Of a DNA stretch of 64,000 bases, positions 33,048 to 44,700 are shown in pieces (positions within the stretch are counted from its first letter, which is position 1; every line of letters starts with the position of its first letter). The notes under the pieces are model-generated. The model was not told the DNA's origin. It saw only the letters and a list, made by a program, of their open reading frames with translations, and did no database searches. Source of the DNA: Leptidea sinapis (lineage: Eukaryota; Arthropoda; Insecta; Lepidoptera; Pieridae). The DNA lies in assembly GCF_905404315.1 (NCBI RefSeq), contig NC_066273.1, forward strand, positions 8,866,001-8,930,000, written 5' to 3'. Made by a program: the position numbers and the translations under genes.

Positions 33048-34254
33048 CCTCTTTAAGGCGAATGAACTGAATTGGGTATAAGTCCGGTTTTGTAGCAAGG
33101 AAACTAAATACAAAATTAAATTGTACAGATTGCACACAGTGTTTGTTCGCAACAGAAAAACTATATTTTCACAAACTGATCTCCAGAAAAGATTTCGGTG
33201 GTTTGACGTTGACATGAAAATTTGTAATCGATCCGAGTGTTAATTACGTACCTACTTATATGAAAGTGCAAAGTGGAAAAGGTTTAACAAACGAGCATAA
33301 TATTAGATAGTAACAATCAAACATTTCCAGTATCTTACAAGCTTCAATGACATACTTTATTCCTTATAAGAACACTCAACCAATATTAAACATGATGTTA
33401 TGTAAATGGTTAAAAGAGTGATTTGCAAGCATTGCAAGAAGAACCCCTTGTTCACTCATCTCGCCAAAAATTAAATAAACTTACCTACGCTTAATTTTTC
33501 GCGCAATATAAATGAAATACTCGTGATAATATGCGTCATTCAATTTTTTCAAACAAACTTAGTGTTAATATTGTATTGTCACAAAAAAAGTAGAGGACTG
33601 CTTTTTTTGGAACAATATCAAATTTGTTTGTAAATTAATTTACTTCATAATTACAAGTTTCACTTGATCCCAATGAAAGTACCATATTTTAGATTTATTT
33701 AATAACGTCTTAATACATAATTTAAAACTCGAGCCGCATCACCAGCACTTCATTTAGGGAGTCTTCACTTCGTCTTTAAATAAAATACTATCCATGAATG
33801 TTTAGTCTACTACTCTTTATTTGTCTGTGGCTATCTCCTGCACTGTTTGATACTAGAGACACTCATTCAGGAAATCGCCATCAAGTGTAGGAAGAAACTT
33901 TTTTTATTGAGTCCTCGCTTTAGAAGATCGCAAAAATGGGTACAATGAGCTTTGTTCAGATTAACCCCCAGAACACTCAAGCTTGCATGTTGACTCTAAA
34001 AAAATCTCATATATTGTTGTATCACCGTTCTTGGACTAGACACGCCCTAAAGCCTCGGCTAGTATCGGAATACTGGGTCTTGAGCAATTGCTGATTCCGC
34101 TGTTATCTGGAAGGTACAGCCAAACCATTGTCTAAGAAACTAGGGTCATTAATAGAGCATATTAATAAGGCAACACATCAAGCCGGCCCCCAGTATAGTG
34201 CTCTACAAAGCGTATGGAGTATATACATACGTACATAATATGTACAGTATTATG
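33048..34254. other. Intergenic spacer, nothing recognised
   Basis: AT-rich; no supported exon or shared repeat. Confidence 0.4.
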
Positions 34255-34680
34255 GAGTATTAGCCTGAACCATGCAACGCAAAGCTGCTCTAGATGTCGG
34301 GGATCCAGAGTTCTGCGAACGGCTAGATCAATTGTCGTTGCGTAGATATGTCGATTCATTGTGTCTTTTACAACATTTATCACGGAGAATGTTCTGAAGT
34401 GCTGTTTAATCTGATTCCTGCTGCCAATCCCACATACTATAGTATCGTGTCATGTGTCCAAGTGGATATCATCCTCACTATCTGGATGTGTAGCGTTCCG
34501 TTAAAGTGCAGTTTTCAAGGAACTTTCTTACACGTAGAAACAAACTAAGGATTGAGCTTCCTTGTACGGTGTGTCCAGGACGATACGACATGGGTGCCGC
34601 GTGATTCCTTTGATGTTCCAATAGAATGTGGTGGTGATCACTTAACATCAACTCATATCGTTTGTCCTCCCCTTCATAAG
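34255..34680 (+). mobile_element. LINE C-terminus and 3' UTR (family L4)
   Basis: Decayed frames related to SIVVA ... FIVSFTTFITENVLKCCLI, then a UTR with TGGTGATCACTTAACATCAA ... CGTTTGTCCTCC and a CATAAG end. Same family as 40405-40868; its 3' part recurs in reverse at 53987-54150. Confidence 0.6.
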
Positions 34681-34849
34681 TATTTATGTATTTGGCTAAT
34701 AGCCTCGTTGCCAATGCAAAAGAGAAAAATCAAATATCATTTTTTACATTTCTGATGTTTAAATTCTGTCGTTATAGTTGGGCCATTACAAACATGCGAA
34801 CTGAGTCATAAAACATTACGTCAAAGGGATGTGACAAACAACAACTCGT

Positions 34850-34857
34850 TATCGATA
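34850..34857. promoter_or_regulatory. DRE-like motif TATCGATA
   Basis: The palindrome TATCGATA matches the DREF-binding element known from insect housekeeping promoters. It lies 108 bp upstream of the candidate start codon at 34965. Confidence 0.4.
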
Positions 34858-34964
34858 AAGGGATGCCGCTCGGACGCAGGAAGCTGATGACTAATGCAAA
34901 AGGTCAAATGTTGGTGTTTGTGAAAATTGTGTTATAATTGTCATTATACTTTCATAAGCGAACC

Positions 34965-35081
34965 ATGGACGCATTATTCTCCAACTTAACTTTGTTAAAA
35001 TTAAAGAGCGATATTAACGCCCAAACTCGTAAGGTTATTCATAATGTGTTAACAGTGATTAATGAATTGAAAAGTGACCCG
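34965..35081 (+). CDS. Candidate gene D, first exon
   Basis: ATG in good context (GAACCATGG), 39 codons: MDALFSNLTLLKLKSDINAQ, TRKVIHNVLTVINELKSDP, then donor CCG|GTAAAA in phase 0. Strongly helical and heptad-like. The frame also runs on unspliced to a stop at 35120. Together with the DRE-like motif this looks like the start of a small gene. The only phase-compatible follow-on I found is at 38792-38881. Confidence 0.45.
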
Positions 35082-35369
35082 GTAAAAATATCTTCTCTAA
35101 ATTATATATTATATGTATAACTATATTAATTTATTAAGTTGTATAACATTTAATATATTGTATGTTTTAAAAGTAGATATTAAAAATACACCCAAAAAAA
35201 TACTTTGCATTATTTCGTTAACCTTTCCTTAATTACTTGCTAATGACTATCGACAAATCCCTTATTTGTTGCACACAACACTAGCAGTGCAAGCGAGAGT
35301 TCCAATATGTCAATAAGTGTGAGCGAGAAATCTGATAAAATGATTTATGATTTAGTTCGCACGTTTTAA

Positions 35370-35697
35370 TGTAGTCCAGATAATTTTTGAAACCAAAAAA
35401 CAACAATAGTAGTAAACCCATTGCAAAGGACGAGAATGTAACAGAAATGAAAGGAAAAATAAATTAAGGGCGATCTGAGGTCGGGGAGTAGAAAAGGGGG
35501 GTGGGGGGTAATAAACGGTTTATCTCGATTTCCGGCAAAACTACAAGTCCTATGGTAAAAAGTTAAATGGCAAAGTCACACGTAATTTATTTGACCTTTC
35601 ATTTTTGTTATATTCTCGTCCCTTTCCAATGGGTCTCATCCTAATACTTTTTTCTCACTTTTTATCATTTTCAAAGGCTTCGACACTGGTCTAATGG
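35370..35697 (+). mobile_element. Fold-back element (family F1), forward copy
   Basis: The left arm about 35395-35465 (CCCATTGCAAAGGACGAGAA, AATGAAAGG) is the diverged inverse of the right arm 35585-35697 (CCTTTCATTTTTGTTATATT, TCCCTTTCCAATGGG). The interior contains GGGCGATCTGAGGTCGGG. A reverse-oriented copy is at 16560-16855. Confidence 0.55.
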
Positions 35698-35953
35698 CCC
35701 AACAGAAAGTAAAAATATTCTTTGTAATTTTTAATCTGTACTCTCAGTTGACAACTTGGTGACAACTCTATCCGCTGTCGCGCAGCGAAAAATTCAAGAT
35801 AAAGTGAAAAATTGTAATCCCAAAATTCGTAATTATTTGTTAATATTATTTAGTTCCTAAGTCTTAAGCGAACACAAAATTTTACTAAAATGCTGTAAAT
35901 ATACAATTAATTTTGTTTTTATAGACTACTGTACTATCAGTATTGTTGTTAAA

Positions 35954-36206
35954 ATGAAGATCCTGTCGGCAATAAATGCTTCAAGATGTGTGTTAACACT
36001 TCTGAAACCTAACAAAACATCAATAATTATAAGAATTACACAGCAGCGCAATCTTATGTCCAAGCAACTGGTCTATGACCAGTTCGGAGACCCGCTTCAT
36101 GTGGTTAAATTTAGAGAATCTGAAGTACCGGCTTTAGGACCCACAGACGTCTTAGTCAGAATGTTGGCTGCTCCTGTTAATCCAGCTGACATAAATACCA
36201 TACAAG
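35954..36206 (+). CDS. Mecr: Mecr exon 1 (shared): leader and N-terminal domain
   Basis: Start of the mitochondrial trans-2-enoyl-CoA/ACP reductase of the type II fatty-acid synthesis pathway. The first ~37 residues are rich in Lys/Arg and hydroxylated residues without acids (MKILSAINASRCVLTLLKPN ...), as expected of a mitochondrial targeting peptide. Then come KQLVYDQFGDPLHVV and VLVRMLAAPVNPADINTIQ, the family's N-terminal substrate-side segment. It ends CAA-G|GTATAT, leaving one base of a Gly codon. A Met at residue 35 could give a form without leader. An acceptor-like TTTTATAG at 35917-35924 suggests a 5' UTR intron. Both downstream terminal exons fit its phase. Confidence 0.85.
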
Positions 36207-36399
36207 GTATATATATTAATATTAGTTGAACCAAGCACTATTACTTGTTTATTATTTTTTTAATAACTGGATATAACATTTCAAAAAACATGAATGAATA
36301 TTAATATGAAGATCAAATTAATGAGGTATATTTTTAATGTTATGTGACATTTTCATAGTATGTCTGGACATAATAAAAAATAAAACATTTTAATTTCAG

Positions 36400-37250
36400 G
36401 AAAGTATCCAGTCAAAGTATCACTGCCATCAATTCCAGGAAATGAAGGTGTAGGGAGTATTGTAGATATTGGAAAGAATGTAAAAGGAATATCAAAAAGC
36501 AGCAAAGTAATTCTGAATCGTTCATTAATGGGCACATGGAGAGACTATGCTGTGTTGCCTGAAGAATCATTATTGGTAGTTCCTGATGACTTAGGCAATG
36601 TTGAGGCAGCAACAATATCTGTAAACCCATGCACAGCATATAGAATGCTTATGGACTTTGTTCCTTTACAAGCAGGAGATGTTGTTATACAGAATGGGGG
36701 AAATAGTGCTTGTGGCCAATATGTAATACAAATATGTAAAGCGTGGGGTGTGAAAACTGTAAATATAGTAAGAGATAGACCAGATATAGCAAAACTAAAA
36801 GAATATTTGCAAAATTTAGGTGCTACATATGTTTTGACTGAAGAAGAACTGAGATCTACACAAATATTTAAGGATGGATTGAAGAAACCTTTGCTGGCAT
36901 TAAACTGTGTTGGAGGAAAAAGTTCCTCACAGCTCTTCAGATATTTGAATGATAAAGGAGTAATGGTTACTTATGGAGGGATGTCAAGGGAACCAGTTAT
37001 TGTACCAACATCAGCATTTATTTTTAAAGACATGAAGTGTGAGGGTTTCTGGATGACAGCATGGAACCATGCTGCACCAGCCACAGAAAAGGACAAAATG
37101 ATTAAGGATATTATCAGTCTTATGGTATCTAAACAAGTCAAGGCACCAATACACAAAATGATTAAGTTTGATAATTTTGAAGAGGCTTTGAAAAATGCTG
37201 TTTCACCACAAGGATTTACTGGCTGTAAATTCATATTAGATTTTTGCTAA
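36400..37250 (+). CDS. Mecr: Mecr terminal exon 2a: canonical reductase body
   Basis: 851 nt after TAATTTCAG. With exon 1 it gives 367 residues, close to the human enzyme (about 373). It catalyses NADPH-dependent reduction of 2-enoyl thioesters. Seen: GKYP at residues 85-88, with Tyr87 at the place of the conserved catalytic Tyr; PGNEGVG (97-103); GTWRDYA (129-135); NPCTAYRMLMDF (160-171); the nucleotide loop NSACGQ (186-191); RDRPDI (209-214), whose Arg residues are expected to bind the NADPH 2'-phosphate; LNCVGGKSS; YGGMSREPV; GFWMTAW (300-306). Frame intact to TAA. Family facts are from memory of MECR/Etr1. Confidence 0.92.
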
Positions 37251-37403
37251 TTTACTTAGGTGAAACAATAACTATTTCAAAATTGGCATTAAACAATAAT
37301 ATTAAAATATTAACTAAGAAATCATAATGTTAAATACAGTGTATTTTATTTATATTATTATTTAAGAATTTACAGAATATTATGCTATTGTAATGCATTT
37401 GTA

Positions 37404-37409
37404 AATAAA
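37404..37409 (+). terminator. Poly(A) signal after exon 2a
   Basis: AATAAA about 155 bases past the stop of exon 2a and upstream of exon 2b, so transcripts can end before 2b. Confidence 0.5.
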
Positions 37410-37522
37410 TTTTGTTTCTACCATAAAAGTTTTTTATTACATTTTGGATGATTCATTATTGATATTATTTCATTTACCTTTATAAACTTTATTGCCTTTG
37501 TATTAATAATTTTTCTTTGCAG

Positions 37523-38370
37523 GTAAGGAAGTATTGTTACCTAAATTGCCCTGTATCCCTGGTGATGAAGGAGTAGGACAGGTTGTTGAAATTGGGAGTC
37601 ATGTGGTCACTGCCGACCCTGGAGAAAGAGTTATTTTTACATCAAGAATGAAGGGAACTTGGAGATATTATGGCATTTATAATGAAAAAGATATACATCC
37701 TATCACTACAAATGTACCTATTGTAGAAGCTTCAATGCTAGCTATTGCCCCTTGCATGGCCTACAGAATGCTTAAAGATTTTAGACCCCTGCAACATGGC
37801 CAAACAGTTATTCAGAATGCAGCTAACAGTTCATGTGGACAATGTGTGGTACAACTTTGCAAAGCCTGGGGTCTTAAAACTTTTAACATAGTAGCTAATC
37901 ATTGTGGCTATGAAGCGGTAAAACAAAATTTATTGTCTATGGGTGCTGATGCTGTGCATACTCTTGAAGAAGCTGAAGAACTAACAAGTTTTAATACTTC
38001 CTTGACTAGACCTGTACTGGCCTTAAATTGTATGGGAGGCAGATTTGAAGATGTCTTACTGAAGTTATTAGATTGCCAAGGAACTATTGTTTATCATGGA
38101 TGTTCATTTGACCTACCTTTGGCAAAGACTTGCTTACGAAAAGATTTACAATTTTGTAAATTTAATTTACTTGATTGGGACAAACAAGCTACTCCAGTTC
38201 AAAAAGATGTGATGATGAACAATATAATAAAATTAATTGTTACTGGACAGTTCAAAGCACCAATGTTTGAATCATTGGAGTTGAAAAGTTTTGTTCAGGC
38301 TTTTAGAGGTACAGCCAAATGTGATGGTTTTTCTACAATCAAGTATATTTTCGATTTTACCATACCATAA
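37523..38370 (+). CDS. Mecr-like terminal exon 2b: diverged duplicate with lost active-site residues
   Basis: 848 nt after TTCTTTGCAG, uninterrupted to TAA. It accepts exon 1 in the same phase (G + GT = Gly), giving 366 residues. Collinear with 2a: over residues 86-208 my hand alignment has 59 of 123 identical and no gap. It keeps PGDEGVG, GTWR, APCMAYRMLKDF, NSSCGQ, KAWG, LNCMGG. Lost: the catalytic-position Tyr87 is Glu (GKEV), Arg209 and Arg211 become Ala and His (IVANHCG), and the GFW Trp is Asn (KFNLLDW). There is no ATG near its 5' end, so it needs exon 1 or an unseen one. Either an alternative last exon of Mecr or the body of a neofunctionalised copy. Confidence 0.8.
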
Positions 38371-38438
38371 TGGTATATATATATTATGAATTTTACATAT
38401 TGTTTAAATCTGTTTTAGGTAGGTACTTCTGTTTACAG

Positions 38439-38444
38439 AATAAA
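38439..38444 (+). terminator. Poly(A) signal after exon 2b
   Basis: AATAAA 69 bases past the stop of exon 2b. Confidence 0.5.
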
Positions 38445-38791
38445 GGTATCTCACAAATGCATCATAAATTTTTATAGTTACCTAGTATGTATTAATGAAT
38501 TGTTATTAAATGAAATATAAGCAACAGATTTAAGTTTAATTGTCGCTAGTATAGCACTAAGTTAAGTAAGTAACTAGTATGACGAAGGGGAAAAAAGGTG
38601 TGTTATAAAAATTTTCTTCATAGTTCATAGTTACCAACAGACTACTACAAGGTGGGTACGAACACGAAGTTACAAAAAATCCGGGCTTGCACGAAATGTT
38701 AATAATATAAGTCTAGAAATTGCGTAAGATTTTTTATCTCTTTTTAGCATGAGACTAGTTATACCTGGTACCTAAACTTTGTTTGTTGCAG

Positions 38792-38881
38792 GACAAGCAG
38801 AAAAACGTGCTTGCAGCACGGGAGAAAGTTGTAAATATATGGGACTTTCATCCTCATTCTTGTCTTTCTGATAACCGATAA
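38792..38881 (+). CDS. Candidate gene D, second exon
   Basis: Follows a good acceptor (TTTGTTTGTTGCAG). Phase 0 reading DKQKNVLAAREKVVNIWDFH, PHSCLSDNR, stop. Joined to 34965-35081 it gives a 68-residue, mostly helical protein (VINELKSDP then DKQKNVLAAREK). Mecr would then lie inside its intron on the same strand. A second donor-like GTACGC follows the stop. The join rests on phase and composition only. Confidence 0.35.
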   Translation, partial: DKQKNVLAAREKVVNIWDFHPHSCLSDNR

Positions 38882-39000
38882 GGTACGCCGTAATGTCAAA
38901 AATTGTACTGGGCTAATTATTAATCTTTAATCTGAAATGGTTTCTAACAGTTTTAAGTAGACAAAAAATCATTCTACGAGAATTCAAATAGTGGCATAAC

Positions 39001-39066
39001 CCATGGGAGTGTTCTTGGACCGATGTTATTTCTCGTATATATTATAATGACCTGCCAAATGTTATT
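39001..39066 (+). mobile_element. LINE reverse-transcriptase motif fragment
   Basis: Reads HGSVLGPMLFLVYI, then after a one-base insertion NDLPN, the conserved SxLGPxLFxxYINDLP box of Jockey-type reverse transcriptases. Nothing else of the element is recognisable around it. Confidence 0.6.
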
Positions 39067-40404
39067 ATTAAACATTACATCGTAGTACACTACCTAGCAT
39101 ATATAATATATTAAATAAAAATAGTTTGAAAAAAAACGCTTTGTTTGAAGAGATAATGGATGGAATTTAAAATTTACATCAATTTCTGCCTGATTGATGA
39201 TAGATGAAAAAATTATATAAATTAATGAAATAATTTTACCAAATTAATGTATTGTCATCGGTCTTAGATAAATCTATGGAGTTTGAATGAAATCTGGCCG
39301 TTTAAAGTGGGTCGCACCCAAATGAGTCGGTTACAAACAAACATACATACAGGTGAAGCTATTAAAAAGCGTGTAAAAATTTTTGCTGGTGACATTTCAA
39401 TTATTCGTCCTACATACATAGTACATAGTTACTTCTAAAAAATAATTCTGACATTGATAAATTTATTAGATTTAGGGGCTGTTTCATAGTATCCAAGTAA
39501 AATTCCGGATAGGCTACTTGCCAATCGAATAAAGACATCAATTGCGTTTCATAATGTGTAGGGCTCATACAATCACTTTCAAAGAGCTTTCGTAACCCAA
39601 AAACAATGTCTTTGGGATGTACTAGGTATCCCCCCGTACGAATCCTGTAATCCACTATTTTGCAAGCTGCATATACTTACACTAGCTAGCATGTATACCT
39701 ATATTGGAAGCATGTACGTTCGTTCAACAAGATAAAATTTGCTTAAAAGTGTTAGACAGGTTCATTCGTGCTGTACCAGAAATGGTCATAGACTGGTTTT
39801 GGATAAACCGCAACGTACGTACTTCATTACTTCAACGTAACGCCCACGGAATGAGTGTTAACTTATTTAATAAAATAGCTAACCGTGTATAAAATTACCC
39901 GATTATAAATCTAGATTAAGTATTAAAAATTTCTATTCACATCTGTATAATATTATAATGTAGGTGAATTCTTAAATTGTCACATTGATATTTTAAATTA
40001 CTTTTTCATATAAATAATTGTCAATCGCTGATATATGCATGCTTTGTATAAAGCTAAATAACATACAATAAATATTTGTACTGTTGGTACCATCCTGTAA
40101 TCAAACTTGTACTGTATCCATAAATCCATGCTGGATAAAGTTATCACCGGATGGACCGCATTTTTTTTTCACTAGTGGAAGAAGTAGAAGAATAGAGTGT
40201 TCAAGGAAACAAACTTTATTGGCAATATTTATCTCGGCTTACATTAAAATATTCATTCAATACCTTCTTTAAAATTCTTCTCACAAACTTCAATAATGTA
40301 TTGACTCCTTTTTGCTTTTGATACAAATACATTAAAGAAGAATATTAATCACCAGTAGCTACAAATCTCAAACAAACAGCTAATTACTCTGCTGGAGTGG
40401 TGGC
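39067..40404. other. Intergenic spacer with unassigned frames
   Basis: A minus-strand frame (39410-39655) overlaps GGGGCTGTTTCATAGTATCC at about 39477, which I take for a DNA-transposon terminus. A plus-strand frame at 39676-39891 (FVQQDKICLKVLDRFIRAVP ... SVNLFNKIANRV) is open but lacks a good acceptor. Neither is called as a gene. Confidence 0.35.
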
Positions 40405-40868
40405 ATCTCGATAATGTGTATTCTGCTTCAAAATATTAGTAGTATTGCTGTCATTTCTGGTCTGGCACACCCGAGTATCAGCTCGAACCATTTAACCCCG
40501 TGTTTTCTAACTCATTTATCACGAGAGGTGTTCCAAAGAGCTGTTTCACCCGATCGACCTGTGACCTGCTGCCGAATTCCACCTTCGCACGACACGCCAG
40601 AAATTAGGATATCATCACCACCATCTGGTTCTGTGGCGCTCCTTCACAGTGCGGCTTTTAAGTATTTTTCCCTCACGTACAACAAAGCTGTAGAATGAGC
40701 TTGTTCAGTGTTTCCGGGATGATACGACATGGGTACCTTCAAAAGAAAACGCCTACACCTTCCTACGAAGGCCGGCAATGCTTCTCTCTTCTGGTGTTGC
40801 AAGAGAATATGGGCATCGGTGATCACTTAACATCAGGGCACCCTTGTTTGTCCTCCTCTTCCATAAAA
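40405..40868 (+). mobile_element. LINE C-terminus and 3' UTR (family L4)
   Basis: Diverged C-terminal coding (SREVFQRAVSPDRP ... GSVALLHSAAFKYF), then the L4 UTR with GATACGACATGGGTACCTTC, GGTGATCACTTAACATCAGG and an end GTCCTCCTCTTCCATAAAAA. Confidence 0.65.
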
Positions 40869-41671
40869 AAAATATGGTGCAACATTTTGAAGCAAATTCT
40901 CAATTTTTACTAGTGTCATTCTAACAAAATTTCTGAAACCACTTCAGTCTTAAATAATTCAATATGGACAGGCTCCTTCTTGGTATGGTCTTCTCGAAAA
41001 TGATTGCGAGCAGTACTTGCGTGTTTCCCTTGAATTTTGCTTCATTTTGTATGATACACAAGCATACTGAAGTAATTTCACCAGTAGTCAATTTAGCAGA
41101 AATATTAATTATTAAACTTCTGGACTGATGTGTCTTTCTACAAGCTTAGCTACAAGCCTTCAACAAGTATTTAACAGGAGATCATAAGCATGTAGACTAG
41201 AAGACAACTAGAAGTTCACAAACAATTTCATCCAACAAGTTTACTACAAATTTTGTCTTGTTGTAGACAAAGATTTATATTTTGAAAACATTACATAAAA
41301 CTTGTATCTGAAAATTGCATGAAACTTGTGAAATACATGTATTTAGCCTTGGTATAATCGAGGATTATAATAAGGATCGACACAGTAGACAAGTTGGACC
41401 AACTCTCAAACATCCGGTGGTACATGATTATGGCTCACCTACTCTTTGAAAAATAAAGCTTAATGACACTGACAATATTTAGAATTTTGACAGAAGCTTT
41501 CTTTGTAAAATTTGTTTTTTTTTTTTTAAATAAAATTTGAAATGCATAATGTAAATAAAATAATACTCGAGTATGTTTTTAATACGTTTGTGAGATTGAG
41601 ATTGTATTTTGTAATAAAAATCTACTTTAAAATGTAGTGTTAATAAAATTTGTGGACACTGGGGGGTTAAA

Positions 41672-41777
41672 ATGGCAAACAATGTATATGAGACCTTCGA
41701 ATACATAGAACAAAATACAAGTCAAAATGTAGCAAATCAAATAATTGTAGTGCAGGCTGATGGAACATTTTTATCTT
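41672..41777 (+). CDS. Gene C exon 1
   Basis: MANNVYETFEYIEQNTSQNV ... IIVVQADGTFLS; donor TCTT|GTGAGT; ends phase 1. Confidence 0.75.
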
Positions 41778-44700
41778 GTGAGTATAAAAACTCTAAGTTA
41801 CTCCAGTGTTTAATTTACAACATTCGTTCAGTGAAATGAAATTCTGCCAGTGAAAACGGAAGGGACCTGAAAATGTAGCTTTATCCCTTATTAATTTCAA
41901 TTCTTTTATTAAGAAGGTAGTATAAATGTCAAGTGCTTATTACTAGGGGGATGACTGACAGTCAATGTCTGCCTGGTACACAATCTAATGATTGGCTCCC
42001 ACCTAAAATTTGCACAATATTCAAATGCAGAGTGACTCACACTAATAGAATGCAAACCAGAAGTAGTTGGGCTAGCATCACCCTATCAAATTCACAAAGC
42101 CTTATGCTGCCCCGGGATGAAAAAATAACCCTAAAGTGGTTGCACATAATAATAGAATAATAATCATACTGTTAGAAGTCACTCTGATGACAGGCATAAT
42201 CGATTTGCTTACAACTGTGAGAAAAATCAAAACTACCCATTTTTTTGCAAAGGAGTGTATTAGATAGTCAATGGAGGAGAGGGTGTAGATATCTGTAAAT
42301 ATAACTTATTTTGGAATTGAATTATTTTTCTATTTACTTCAGTTCAATAATTGTGTAAATGTTACATTGATTGTGAATTTTTGGTAGTTAGTATTAAAAC
42401 TTGTTATAAGAATTCTCTTTTGGTGTTATTTCCTAGAATATTTTATATTGTAATTGTTTTGAGTTTTCATATAAAGTGCAAAAATACTTTTAGCCCAGAC
42501 TACTATTTTGATTAGTATAGTTGCAGGTTGTGTAAGAGTTTCCGCAGTTAGATATATTGAAATACCCTGTACTAGGTATATCTACGAGTTCTCTCATGCC
42601 CGCCCGCACCGTTCCGATTGATAGGAAATCACTACATCACATTTCTGTGGCACTGACAAATAAAAATTTTATTTTTTTTTTAAATTATTATCTGGTCCTG
42701 AGCAGGCCACCAAAAATTGTATTCTATTATATTAAGTAGGCGTAGTTGTTATATGATTTAAAAGGTGGGCTGGGAGTTTCAACTCAATTCTTTTCCCCAT
42801 GTCGAAGCCCCTTTATGAACTGATGAAGCTTCATGACATTGACCACATGTTGACGCCAATATGTTGTTATTGTCACTCCTGTAAATATAAATAAATAAAA
42901 TAATTCAATAAAAATTGCTGTTTCAATTGCATTGAAATTAAAAAAAGTTATTAAGAAACATTTGAATTATGAATCAGTATTACAATTTCACAGAAAGATA
43001 AATATGAGAGTTAAATTTTTTTGAATGTTGGGCCATTTTTTTAACATATTAAGTAGAAATATAGTCTGAAAGTAGTTTTATGCATCTGTTCTTGCAGCAA
43101 ATTACTAGATTGACTGTCGAATCATTTCCCAGTCCTCATGAAAAGCATTGTAATGCTAATAGATTTTTGTAAGAGCTGGATTGCTTTCTGTGTTTAGTGT
43201 ATGTAAATTTATATTGTTCCAGTAAATAAGACAGAACCAGTATTCGATGTCAATCCACAGCAGTACTATGTAGATGTCGGTAACTCATCTCAACTTATGT
43301 CTGTATCAGGTAATGTTAATAACTATTATTGCGCCCGCGCGCCACATCAACAGTAGAGTGGGGGCACTCCCACACACTGCTGTTATGTGACTTATCTTAC
43401 AAATATTAAATAGTTAGGTTTTCTCAATTTAGACACTAAATAAAATAAAAATAGCGTATTTTTTATTATTGAAATGAAACCTTTAGAATCATTGTGATTT
43501 GAAACTCGATGAAACGAAAAAAGGAGACGATAGAGACACAAAAAGGTAAATGTATAGGATTCAGCCAGCGAGAGAATGAGATAGGAAGCATTTATACAGT
43601 GTTTTGGTGTCAGGCGATCATAGATGAAGAAATAGTGAGTGTCTTATGTATGACGATAGTATAGATATATACATAGACACCAGGAGAACATAAGTATGTT
43701 AGCGGTGATAGTAATGTCTTTTTTAAGCCAAATTTTTTGAAGGTTTTCACTTCTACCACGTGTGAATTGCACACATGTTATTTGTTAATTTATATTTACA
43801 AACAATGTAATTTAAAAAAAATTGTTCGGCTGTCAGTGTGCACTTGGTTTTCTTCATGTGTTACTAACATTTTGGACATATATATTTGGGCAATAAAATA
43901 AATGTTTCTGAAAAAGTTTCCACGTACCCTCAGGCTGATCGCTTTTGTGGTGGTTATTAGAATTATAGACGTTTATCTGATTCTTACAGAGAGGATGTTA
44001 ATACCTATTACGTAATAAGCGGCGGGACTGCCTTAGTAAAAATTGAATTGTATGAAATGTGCAGTGGTTTGAAATACTTAGTTGTAATTACAGTATGGCG
44101 ATTGGCGATTAAGTATAGGAAATCCGGCTAAGTTTGAAAGCGAACAGTAAAAATGAAGTGGTTTTCGGCTATGTCCGTTTTTTACAAGATTATAGCCGTC
44201 GTCTGTCAATCTGTCAATGACTGGACGTTTCATACAATCTAGTAAATCAAGAAAATTTAAATATTTTTATTCAAAATAGGATGTGACATCACTTATTTGG
44301 AAGTCAATAACTACCACACATTCTCAAAAAAAATGACTCAGACCTGAGAAGAAAAAAAAGGCGCAAAAAACTCAGCGGCCTTCTTTTGTCCATAAAAAAA
44401 TATGGTCACATTATCTTTAAGAAAGTCGTTTATGTGTTAGTAACCTTTAGATAAACACATAAACCAAAACTTTTTTAACAATTATTTTGAACTATTTACT
44501 ACTTTTGTTTCGAACACTTAATCTTGTTGTAAAAGCATATACATCGCCCCACAAAAGACTTACTAACTGGACTTATCCGAGCAGTAGGCATTATAAGTCT
44601 ATTTTTGTTCCTGGTGTTAACATTATGGTTATGACAGTTTCTTGCAAATTCTCTTATGTGCCCATGTATATACATAACATTATCAAGAATATATTGAGAA

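Noticed and set aside
32845..33215. Minus-strand frames of 88-96 residues
   Set aside because: Antisense to the P-like transposase remnant, whose plus-strand motifs are recognisable.
39410..39655. 81-residue minus-strand frame
   Set aside because: Overlaps a GGGGCTGTTTCAT... motif that looks like a DNA-transposon end; no family recognised and no second exon.
39676..39891. Plus-strand frame ending SVNLFNKIANRV
   Set aside because: Composition is gene-like, but the upstream acceptor is weak and no partner exon is convincing.
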